Below, piece after piece: positions 17,142 to 24,674 of a stretch of DNA of 46,562 nt. The translations under genes and the position numbers were made by a program. The stretch covers positions 1-46,562 of the forward strand of contig JAUWPZ010000011.1 in the NCBI GenBank assembly GCA_030611315.1, written 5' to 3'. The notes beneath the pieces are model-generated. The model did not search any database and was not told the origin of the DNA. It saw nothing but the letters and a program-made list of their open reading frames with translations. Numbering within the stretch: the first letter of the stretch is position 1; every line of letters begins with the position of its first letter. This DNA comes from Sedimentisphaerales bacterium. Its GTDB lineage: Bacteria > Planctomycetota > Phycisphaerae > Sedimentisphaerales > Anaerobacaceae.

Positions 17142-18569
17142 ATGGACGTACGCATTGAAGGGCAAAAATGGTTTTATCTCGCACTGGGAATGGCGGCGTT
17201 CATCAACCTGGCTCTTTTATTGGGTAGAGTTTCATATTCCGGCTATACGAAACTATTGGTGTTACTCGGAGTTTTCTTTGCCGGATGTTTTATATTGTAT
17301 CAAAAGCAAGTTTTAGCAACTTTTTACATTTTGCTCATCCTGGCGCTTTCACCATTAATATCAAGATTAATTCCTTACATACGCCTTGGGGGGTTCGATG
17401 TCAGCGAATACGATATAATCAGTGGAGGAGTTTTTGTTTATTATATATATCTGCTTCTGTACACAAAAAAACGTTTTGAAGGAATCCAGCAAAAGGCCAA
17501 TAAATTCTTTTTCTTGATTATGGTAATAGGCTTGATACCCGTTCTAATAGAAATTGCGAGGGGGTCAACCGATATCCTGTATCTGTATCGATTTTTCTTC
17601 TATTTTGTGTGGGTTCCGGTACTGATAATGCTGGTGCAGGAACATCATGAACCAATTCGAATAGTCAATTACATGGTTGTAATCAATTTATCGTTGATGA
17701 CCATAGCGCTCATTAAACATTTTACAAATTTTGGATTCCGGCTGATGTATCTTGAAATTTGCCAGGAGATAAACCTGTTTGTCCTGCTGATGTTGTTTCC
17801 ATTTTGTATTTTCCAAAAATCTCTCCTGGGCGGTACAAGAACAACATTCATAATATTTCTGGTGTGTTTAGCCGGCTTGTTAATCGACCACTCCCGCAAA
17901 ATGTACCTGGGCTTTTTTGTTGGTTGTATTCCTTTTTATTTTATATTTAAAGGTATACCACTAAAGAGAAAAACTAAACTTATAAGTACTTCTTTAATTA
18001 CTGTGTTATTAGCTTTAGGGTTCTGCCACTATTTTGGGCTCCTTGAAAGTATTATTTATCGTACGAAAAGCATTTTTGTTTTACCCAGCATGTCTAAAAT
18101 ATATTCAGTTGACCAATCTATTCGTACCAGGTTGTACGCATGGGAAGAAGCCAAAAGAATAATCTTTGAACATCCCCTTGTCGGGAGCGGCAACGCTGTA
18201 GCTATAGATATATCAAATATGCTTGAAGCAGGCCGCGAACACTATAGCCTTACGTACAGAGGAGGCAGTATGCACAGTTTCCACATTAGCGTTTTGGCAA
18301 CCTATGGTGTTGTTATAACAGGCATTATTTATTGCATTGTGATTTCTCTTCTAAAGAACGCTTGGGAGAATATAAAAAGCGTATCGGTAAATTCCGGAAA
18401 ATACCAGTTTGTCGCAGTCGGAATGTTTGCCGGTTTTTTGGGCCATGTAATTGCGATGTTTTTTGAGGGTTTTGAGGTTGGAAGCATGGTAACTACATGG
18501 TTCCTGTTTGGATTGTTTCTCGGTTTTGCCAATCTGGTCTCTAAGGAAAAAAACCGTGAAACTCGATAA
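17142..18569 (+). CDS. O-antigen ligase / Wzy polymerase-like membrane protein
   Basis: The 475-residue protein consists almost wholly of transmembrane helices (about eleven). A long loop late in the chain carries SIRTRLYAWEEAKRII, then HPLVGSGNA, then a His-containing SMHSFHISVLATYGV. This is the pattern of the Wzy_C/O-antigen-ligase family, where an Arg and a His in that periplasmic loop are needed for activity. It would polymerise or ligate lipid-linked repeat units outside the inner membrane. AAGGTG precedes the ATG. A 258-base gap containing a repeat follows it, which may mark a transcription unit border. Confidence 0.8.
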   Translation: MDVRIEGQKWFYLALGMAAFINLALLLGRVSYSGYTKLLVLLGVFFAGCFILYQKQVLATFYILLILALSPLISRLIPYIRLGGFDVSEYDIISGGVFVYYIYLLLYTKKRFEGIQQKANKFFFLIMVIGLIPVLIEIARGSTDILYLYRFFFYFVWVPVLIMLVQEHHEPIRIVNYMVVINLSLMTIALIKHFTNFGFRLMYLEICQEINLFVLLMLFPFCIFQKSLLGGTRTTFIIFLVCLAGLLIDHSRKMYLGFFVGCIPFYFIFKGIPLKRKTKLISTSLITVLLALGFCHYFGLLESIIYRTKSIFVLPSMSKIYSVDQSIRTRLYAWEEAKRIIFEHPLVGSGNAVAIDISNMLEAGREHYSLTYRGGSMHSFHISVLATYGVVITGIIYCIVISLLKNAWENIKSVSVNSGKYQFVAVGMFAGFLGHVIAMFFEGFEVGSMVTTWFLFGLFLGFANLVSKEKNRETR

Positions 18570-18679
18570 ACGTTGTAACGGGAAAAGACTTTGATGAAGA
18601 ATTTCAAACTGACCGGTTTTCAATTAACATATTGACATAAGTGCTTATCTACCAGCGACATAGAGTATTTTACCATTCC

Positions 18680-18790
18680 CTCGCAACTTGTGCCCGCGAA
18701 ACTTGTGCCTGCGAAAGCTGGTAGCAGGTAGCGGTAATCCACCCGCGCACCGCGTTACTGGGTCCCTGCTTTCGCAGGGATGACACGCCG
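18680..18790 (+). repeat. REP-like palindromic repeat
   Basis: CCTGCGAAAGC at 18708-18718 faces its complement GCTTTCGCAGG at 18768-18778. The right arm lies inside a local hairpin CCCTGC-TTTC-GCAGGG at 18764-18779, followed by ATGACA. The same 11-base core occurs at 5477-5487 and near 33750. It occupies the gap between the polymerase and the GT9 gene. Confidence 0.65.
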
Positions 18791-18827
18791 AATCGGCCGG
18801 TTTGAATAAGAATATTTACCGAATTCA

Positions 18828-19895
18828 TTGACAAATCCTAACTCGCTAATTTTGCTTTTATCAGGTTTAGGCAATGCGGTGCTGTTGATACCAATGCTTC
18901 GTGCGCTTCGTTCTTATGAAGTCAACGGCAATATAGAGTTGATTATCACGCAAAAAGTTGTGCAGGACCTGCTGACGCCCGAAAATCTTATAAATAAATT
19001 TATTTTTTACGACAATAACCGAGCGAAAGGTTTTTTCCGTTATCGTTTTTCGCAGGCACGACTGTTAAAAGAAATACTCGGCAGATATTATGACCGTTTG
19101 CTTATATGCGAAAGCATGATTAACGCAATACCTGCACTCGCCGGCATGGTATCTGCGAAGACAAAAGTTGGCTATCAGTACGGAGGCCGGCGAGACCGTT
19201 TGTTGAATGTTGCTATGCCGGTCCGAACCGATGTCCATGAGGTGGAAAGGAGACTCGATTTGCTGCGGGGATTGGGGTGGGATGTACCGTATGAACCGCC
19301 GAGTCTAAAACTCACGGAAGAAGAAAAAGCAAATGGAAAAGACCGAGTTGCGAAAGTCTCGGATGGACAACCTGTTGTAGGATTACATCCCGGTTGCAGC
19401 GAAGCATTGGCGTATAAACGTTGGCCTGCCGAGCGTTTTGCCGAACTTATGAGGTGTCTGTATTTTGAATACGGGGTCAGGTTTGTTCTGTTCGGCGGTC
19501 CAGGTGAAGATTCTATTGTTGAGGCTATCCGCTCGCATTCAAAAGACATATTTATTCCTTCGTTCGTCGGCAAGTTGAACATTCGCCGGACTGCGGCTGC
19601 TATCGCCGCATGCGACCACTTTATAAGCAATGACAGCGGACTTATGCACGTTGCAGCAGCCGTTAAAACACCACAGATTGCTCTTTTCGGTCTTACCTGT
19701 ATCACAAAAAATGCTCCTCAGTCACCGGATGTTATAGTAATCGACGGTACACAATTAGGGGGAAACGAAGAGAATTCGATAAATAATATCAGCGTACCCC
19801 ATGTGCTTGAGGCCTTCGAGCAATTGACGGATAAGACTACGCAAAAAGTACGAGCGAAAAAGAGCTTCACGAAAAGTAATATGCCGGGAAAATAA
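18828..19895 (+). CDS. GT9 heptosyltransferase-family glycosyltransferase
   Basis: The start codon is TTG 18828. A stop lies at 18807, and the expected N-terminal strand (LILLLSGLGNAVLLIPMLRAL, shown here in part) begins within a few codons. The 355-residue protein has VVGLHPGCSEALAYKRWPAE, the phosphate-binding region of the family, and then FVLFGGPGE and SNDSGLMHVAAA near residue 265, the classic NDP-heptose binding end. Family members (WaaC/WaaF-like) transfer heptose from ADP-heptose to lipid A core, or act on other surface glycans. The last base of its stop codon is the first base of the next ATG. Confidence 0.88.
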   Translation: MTNPNSLILLLSGLGNAVLLIPMLRALRSYEVNGNIELIITQKVVQDLLTPENLINKFIFYDNNRAKGFFRYRFSQARLLKEILGRYYDRLLICESMINAIPALAGMVSAKTKVGYQYGGRRDRLLNVAMPVRTDVHEVERRLDLLRGLGWDVPYEPPSLKLTEEEKANGKDRVAKVSDGQPVVGLHPGCSEALAYKRWPAERFAELMRCLYFEYGVRFVLFGGPGEDSIVEAIRSHSKDIFIPSFVGKLNIRRTAAAIAACDHFISNDSGLMHVAAAVKTPQIALFGLTCITKNAPQSPDVIVIDGTQLGGNEENSINNISVPHVLEAFEQLTDKTTQKVRAKKSFTKSNMPGK

Positions 19896-21103
19896 TGAAA
19901 GTAATGCTCATTACCAATATGATAGGTCCTTATTGCGTCCCCTTCTTCAACTTCGTTTCCGAGCAGGGCGGCTTCAATTTCGCGGTGGTTGCTTTAACAA
20001 AGAGGGAGAAAAATCGAGACTGGAAATTTAACGAAGATAAAATCAAATTTCAGTATCAGATTCTGCCCGGTCGCCAGTGGTTTTTCTGCGGCAGGAAAAG
20101 GGAATTGGCGATTCATTTAAACAAAGACGTATTTCATACACTTCGACAATATAATCCGGATGTTGTTGTTACTACCGGTTATGACACGATTGCATATTGG
20201 CAGGCCTTTCTGTACTGTAAATTTGCGAAAAAGAAATACATATTATGGAACGGAACAACATTTTTAAGCGCCCACGGCACCAAAGGTCTTCATCGGTTGC
20301 TTAAAACAATTATTATCAGAAAAGCTGACAAGTATCTTGCTTACGGAACAAAGGCTAAAGAGTATTTAGAATCTTTCGGCGCCAAACGCCAGGACATTCA
20401 TATCGCAACGAATACGGTTGATGTGAATTATTTTCGAAATGAGATTCTACGGTATCGCAACAATAACAACTTTCGGGAAGAGAGAAACAAATACCCGAAG
20501 ATTCTGCTGTTATCTGTCGGCCAATTGGTAAAGCGAAAGGGAGTAGAGCAGCTCCTGAAAGCACTGCTTTGCCTGGATGACCCGGAGATAGGGTGTATTA
20601 TTCTGGGAAACGGGCCGGAGGAAAAATACCTGCAAAGATTTTGTGTGGACAACAAGCTGCATAATGTTTTTTTTGAAGGATTTCGCCAACAAGAGGATAT
20701 GCCGAAGTATTATGCTCTTGCGGATATATTTATTCTGCCGTCTTTTGAGGAAGTCTGGGGATTGGTAGTAAATGAAGCGTTGGCAGGCGGGCTTTATGTG
20801 TTTTGCTCTAAATATACCGGAGCTGCTTATGACCTCATTAAGAAAGATTGGAACGGCGAGCTTTTTGACCCTTCTGAAATCGCAGATATTTCTGCTTTAA
20901 TCAAACAAGCAAAAGAGAACATCGGATCCATTCGGTCGAGACGTGAAGATATCAGCCGAAGTATCTGCAGAGAATATAGTATTGCAAAGTCAGGTCGGTC
21001 TTTTTTGCGGGCGATAGATTCGTTAAAAATATCTTCTCCTTCGCTTGATAAGAGATTGCTCACAGGCCAAACGATTGGTTTTGAAAGCGAGAGTATGCGA
21101 TGA
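19895..21103 (+). CDS. GT4 glycosyltransferase
   Basis: The 402-residue protein has the two Rossmann halves of a GT-B enzyme. Visible blocks are LLSVGQLVKRKGVEQLLKAL near residue 205, IILGNGPEEKYL, and FILPSFEEVWGLVVNEALAGG near 290, the E-x7-E motif of retaining GT4 enzymes, where the two Glu contact donor sugar and phosphate. It shares one base with the gene before it and overlaps the next by four bases, so the run is tightly coupled. Donor and acceptor are unknown. Confidence 0.9.
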   Translation: MKVMLITNMIGPYCVPFFNFVSEQGGFNFAVVALTKREKNRDWKFNEDKIKFQYQILPGRQWFFCGRKRELAIHLNKDVFHTLRQYNPDVVVTTGYDTIAYWQAFLYCKFAKKKYILWNGTTFLSAHGTKGLHRLLKTIIIRKADKYLAYGTKAKEYLESFGAKRQDIHIATNTVDVNYFRNEILRYRNNNNFREERNKYPKILLLSVGQLVKRKGVEQLLKALLCLDDPEIGCIILGNGPEEKYLQRFCVDNKLHNVFFEGFRQQEDMPKYYALADIFILPSFEEVWGLVVNEALAGGLYVFCSKYTGAAYDLIKKDWNGELFDPSEIADISALIKQAKENIGSIRSRREDISRSICREYSIAKSGRSFLRAIDSLKISSPSLDKRLLTGQTIGFESESMR

Positions 21104-21561
21104 AAATTCTGCAGATTTGCCCATATTATGCACCTGCCTGGGCCTATGGCGGTCCGCCAAGGGTTATGTTTAGTTTTGCGAAAGGATTGGTCTCCAGAGG
21201 CCACGAAGTTACTGTTTATACTACCGACGCCTATGACGAAAATTCCAGAATCGGAAAAAGCTATGATATTCTGGAAGGTGTAAAAATACATTATTTCAGG
21301 AATGTAAGTAATCATCTTGCATACAAAAAGCGGTTTATTCCTGCCGGATTTAGAAATTTTCTTAAGAAACACATCAACGACTTTGATATTGTCCACATCT
21401 CTGATACGAGAGCCTATCTCTCTTTATTTGCCTACTTATATAGTAAGAAGATGGAAATACCGCTGAACTCGCGGTGCGGTTATGCAGGTAATTTGAGGGG
21501 GGACTGTGGTATGGTGTGCGTTGTCCACACGGGGCGGACGGTCCGGACACCGCTGTTGTAA
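21100..21561 (+). pseudogene. GT4 glycosyltransferase, N-terminal fragment (truncated)
   Basis: The frame starts in an ATGA overlap with the previous gene. It reads as a genuine GT4 N-terminus: MKILQICPYYAPAWAYGGPP with the glycine-rich acceptor-side turn, then RGHEVTVYTTDAYD and DFDIVHISDTRAYLSLFAYL. Likeness to the family ends at about residue 120 (KKMEIP, near base 21459). The following 33 residues are unrelated and high in Cys, Gly and Arg, and the frame stops at 154 residues where a GT4 would need about 380. The whole nucleotide-sugar-binding half is missing. The break coincides with a rise in GC content that continues into the next gene. Confidence 0.85.
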
Positions 21562-21588
21562 GCTAACAGCCCACTTGGAGAATTAGCC

Positions 21589-22758
21589 ATGAATATCTTT
21601 GTTACCGGCCATAGTTCTCGCCATGGCGGCGGGGTCTCGGTTGCCAGGAACCTGTTCAGTGCGTTCGGGCGGGTCGCGCCCAAGCACGACTACTTCTTCA
21701 CTATTCCGCCGGATATCGGGTACGAGGAGTGTTGTAGGGTTGCGTCCAAACACGATATCTTGGTCTATCAGACCTCAGGATTGGCGCAGCGCTGGTATTG
21801 GGAAACCGTGAACCTCCCAGCGATTGTGCGGAAGTTTCGACCGAATGTGATATTCAATGTCTCCAATCGCGGGCTGGTATCGCCGCCCTGCCCCCAGGCG
21901 ACATTGATTCAGGATACACATCTCCTTTATCCGCGTTTGTACTTCGGGCGGATATCCGGGTTAGAGCGATTCAAGTTCTGGTACCATCGGCGGCACTTGA
22001 GGAAATCTTTGAAGGCCACTCAGTTGTTGTTCTGTCAAACGCAGGTTGCCGAGCAAAGGCTGCGTGGCGTTTATGGCAATGGTTTCCTGATTAGGCACTG
22101 CGCCAACCAGTTTTCGACGTTTGTGCGTCCAGCGGAAGAAACCGCTTCCGAACCTGAGCTATTGCGCCCGTTTTCCGGCAAGTTCAAACTGTTTGTGCTC
22201 ACACGGTACTACACTCATAAGAACCTGGAGATTATCCCGCGGCTGTTTCGAGTCCACCGACATGAACTTCGCGACGTGGTCGTTGTGCTGACGATTGCAC
22301 CGGACCAACATCGCAACGCAGCGAAGCTCCTGAGGGACGTGAAGAGACACGGCCTGGAGCAGAACATAATCACGGTTGGACCGTTGAGGCAGGATGAACT
22401 CCCCGTGTATTATGAGCACACGGACGCACTCTTACTGCCGACGCTACTTGAGTCGTTTAGCGGAACCTATCTTGAGGCTATGCAGTTCGGCCGGCCAATA
22501 CTGACCAGCGACATGGATTTCGCGCATGTCGTCTGCGGCGACGCAGCGCTCTACTTCGATCCCCATAATGTGGATGACATTTGCGAGACCATTCTCCGGC
22601 TGAAGAACGACAGTGACCTTTGCCAGAAACTGGTCAAAGAGGGCAAAACGCAGCGCCAGGTTCAGTCGCTGACATGGGATGAGATTGGCCAAAGCGTGAT
22701 CAGAGAACTGGAGTTGCTGGTTGAAAACGCAGGCCAGCGCAATTCCTGCCGCGACTAG
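21589..22758 (+). CDS. GT4 glycosyltransferase on the foreign segment
   Basis: The 389-residue protein is an intact GT4 enzyme. The N-terminus is MNIFVTGHSSRHGGGVSVAR with the expected glycine-rich turn. The C-terminal half has LFVLTRYYTHKNLEIIPRLF, then ITVGPLRQDELPVYY, then ALLLPTLLESFSGTYLEAMQ, with the E-x7-E pair at the end. GGAG at 21575-21578 lies ten bases before ATG. Base and codon use differ visibly from neighbouring genes (more G/C at third positions), which supports recent transfer. It may restore the transferase activity lost with the truncated gene just upstream, or change the sugar linkage. Confidence 0.88.
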   Translation: MNIFVTGHSSRHGGGVSVARNLFSAFGRVAPKHDYFFTIPPDIGYEECCRVASKHDILVYQTSGLAQRWYWETVNLPAIVRKFRPNVIFNVSNRGLVSPPCPQATLIQDTHLLYPRLYFGRISGLERFKFWYHRRHLRKSLKATQLLFCQTQVAEQRLRGVYGNGFLIRHCANQFSTFVRPAEETASEPELLRPFSGKFKLFVLTRYYTHKNLEIIPRLFRVHRHELRDVVVVLTIAPDQHRNAAKLLRDVKRHGLEQNIITVGPLRQDELPVYYEHTDALLLPTLLESFSGTYLEAMQFGRPILTSDMDFAHVVCGDAALYFDPHNVDDICETILRLKNDSDLCQKLVKEGKTQRQVQSLTWDEIGQSVIRELELLVENAGQRNSCRD

Positions 22759-22825
22759 CTGACGCAGCCGAAGTGCTTCCGAAACTCGATTGCGTTCACA
22801 AAGCGTTGAACACGAAGAGACTTGC

Positions 22826-22858
22826 ATGATGAAGAATATACTGACCACTGGCGCCGGG
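22826..22858 (+). pseudogene. First codons of a lost gene (MMKNILTTGAGG), cut at the junction
   Basis: From ATG 22826 the frame reads MMKNILTTGAGG, a typical Rossmann-type opening as in NAD-dependent epimerases or ATP-grasp ligases. It then runs into the aminotransferase sequence out of frame and stops soon after. GAAGAGA lies a few bases upstream. It seems to be the front end of the gene that followed the GT4 in the donor genome. Confidence 0.4.
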
Positions 22859-22859
22859 G

Positions 22860-23295
22860 GGGTCTCGGCCTCAATTCTCGCCTGGATGAATTACAGGCGG
22901 CAATATTAAGAGCGAAGCTACCGTACCTGGATGAGGAAACACAAAGACGACAAGACCTGGCGGCAGCTTACGACCAGATACTATCGTCAACAGACTTGGT
23001 ATTACCTGCGTGTATGTCGAATGCCACCCATGTGTACCATCAATATGTGATACGTTCGAAACATCGCGATGTCCTTAGAGAATTTTTGCGCGATAAAGAT
23101 ATCGGGACGTTGATTCATTATCCTGTGCCGGTTCATAAACAACCTGCATATCATAATAGACTGCGATGTGCGGACTCAATGAAAAACACCGAAATAGCTT
23201 CACGGGAAATTCTGAGTCTGCCGATATTCCCTGAATTATCTGTCGAGCAGGTTCAAAAAGTCGCCGGGTTAATTGCCTCCCGGATGAAAGATTAA
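22860..23295 (+). pseudogene. DegT-family sugar aminotransferase, C-terminal fragment
   Basis: Homology begins at GLNSRLDELQAAIL, the conserved block that in full-length DegT enzymes (about 370 residues) lies near residue 220. It continues with HVYHQYVIRSKHRDVLREFL, then IGTLIHYPVPVHKQPAY, and ends normally with a helix. The PLP-lysine half is absent, so no aminotransferase activity is possible. The frame is open back to TTG 22822, but those extra residues (HDEEYTDHWRRG) come from another gene read out of frame. The residue pattern is closest to QdtB/FdtB-type 3-aminotransferases. The previous locus version therefore probably had a second aminosugar route. Confidence 0.85.
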
Positions 23296-23299
23296 AAAT

Positions 23300-24661
23300 A
23301 TGGACATCAAAAAAATTATTCTGATTAAACCTGCCCGGGAAAAAGCTATACAAGGCCAGTGGTACCACAGACCCTGGTTAGGCCTTGGAGTCTTGGCTTC
23401 CTTTTTGAGGGAAAGCGGTTATGAATGCCAAATCATCGACATGCAGTTTTTTAATCTTTCCCTGGCCAAAACATTAGACGTAATTGAAAGCAGTGAAGCA
23501 GACTTCTTTGGCATAACTGCTATGACTCATGAGATTGAGCGTGCTCATGAGATCGCTGTTGAAGTCAAGAAAAAACGACCTTGTAGCCTGATAGCAATAG
23601 GAGGGCCTCATTGCACAGCTTTACCATTGCAGACGATGAAGGAATTCTCTTCATTTGATTTTGGAATATTTGGAGAAGGTGAGTACACTCTTAAAGAGCT
23701 TGTAAATGCCCTTAACAATAAACAGTCTTTGGAAGGAATAAAAGGGCTTGTTTTCCGTAAAAATGGCGAGACCATCGTAAATCAACGCAGAGATTGGATA
23801 GAACGCCTGGATTCGCTTCCTTTTCCGGCCTGGGACCTATATCCGAAAGTAGAAGAATATCCTGTTTTTAGTTCGAGAGGGTGCCCTTTTTTATGCAAAT
23901 TCTGCATGCGAATTTTGGGAAGAAAGGTCCGCTATCGGTCTCCGGAAAATGTAATCAGAGAGATAGAGTATGTTGTAAAAAAATTTAATGCCAAACGAAT
24001 TTCATTCCAGGATGAGACTTTTACTGTAAATTCTAAAAGAGTAAATATTATAATTGATATGATGATAGAGAGAGGATTAAACAAAAAAATTGCGTGGGAT
24101 ATATGTTCGAGAGTAACGGAACTTGACTCCCGCCTGTGTAGAAAATTAAAAGAAGCGGGGTGTGATAAAGTAGGGGTGGGCATTGAATCCGGCAACGATG
24201 AAATACTAAAAAAAGTGGGAAAGGGAATCACAACCGCCGATGCCGTTAAAGGAATAAAAGCCGCCAAAAAGGCCGGATTAAAAACAGAGGCATATTATAT
24301 ATTAGGTCACCCTGAAGAAACAAAAGCCGACATAAAGGAAACCATTCAATTTGCAGCCAGGTTAAATACCACGACGGCGGCATTTGGTATTATGGTGCCT
24401 TATCCCGGTACTGCTATAAGTGAGATGATAAAAAAGGGAGAAGGCGGATATAAAGTAATTGCACAAAACTGGCAGGATTTTAATAAACACCTTGGCAATG
24501 CCATAGAATTGGAGGGTATAAGCAGGAAAAAGCTCGAACTTCTGCAAATACGCGCCTATTTGACATTTTACATTAAAAATCTGCGATTCAAAGAACTGGT
24601 TAAATACATAATAGAAAAAAGAAAAGCCGTGTTCTTCATTTTGAAAAAACTATTGTTTTAA
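23300..24661 (+). CDS. B12-binding radical SAM protein, intact
   Basis: The 453-residue protein has a cobalamin-binding domain (residues 1-140, with AIGGPHCTALP and FGIFGEGEYTLKELV) and a radical SAM core with CPFLCKFC at Cys195, Cys199 and Cys202. Strands KVGVGIESGND and AYYILGHPEE follow. A basic C-terminal helix of about 50 residues ends it. It lies four bases after the aminotransferase fragment and 13 bases before the carbamoyltransferase, so the last two genes of the locus are probably co-expressed. The family performs radical methylation or rearrangement; the target here is unknown. The N-terminal domain and linker serve as a guide to what is missing in the broken copy at 4179. Confidence 0.82.
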   Translation: MDIKKIILIKPAREKAIQGQWYHRPWLGLGVLASFLRESGYECQIIDMQFFNLSLAKTLDVIESSEADFFGITAMTHEIERAHEIAVEVKKKRPCSLIAIGGPHCTALPLQTMKEFSSFDFGIFGEGEYTLKELVNALNNKQSLEGIKGLVFRKNGETIVNQRRDWIERLDSLPFPAWDLYPKVEEYPVFSSRGCPFLCKFCMRILGRKVRYRSPENVIREIEYVVKKFNAKRISFQDETFTVNSKRVNIIIDMMIERGLNKKIAWDICSRVTELDSRLCRKLKEAGCDKVGVGIESGNDEILKKVGKGITTADAVKGIKAAKKAGLKTEAYYILGHPEETKADIKETIQFAARLNTTTAAFGIMVPYPGTAISEMIKKGEGGYKVIAQNWQDFNKHLGNAIELEGISRKKLELLQIRAYLTFYIKNLRFKELVKYIIEKRKAVFFILKKLLF

Positions 24662-24674
24662 AGAACGCTATCGA

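Larger units (their letters stand above)
21459..22860 (+). mobile_element. GC-richer foreign segment replacing the middle of the locus
   Basis: Both edges cut genes. On the left a GT4 gene loses its C-terminal two thirds. On the right a DegT aminotransferase retains only its C-terminal part. Between them lies a block richer in G and C than its AT-rich neighbours, with one intact GT4 gene and the first codons of another gene (22826-22858). At the left edge the frame GCT GAA CTC... ends in TAA at 21489-21491 and may be the tail of a further foreign gene. No transposase, inverted ends or target duplication were seen, so homologous or illegitimate replacement is more likely than transposition. 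The boundaries are good to about 20 bases. Confidence 0.7.
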
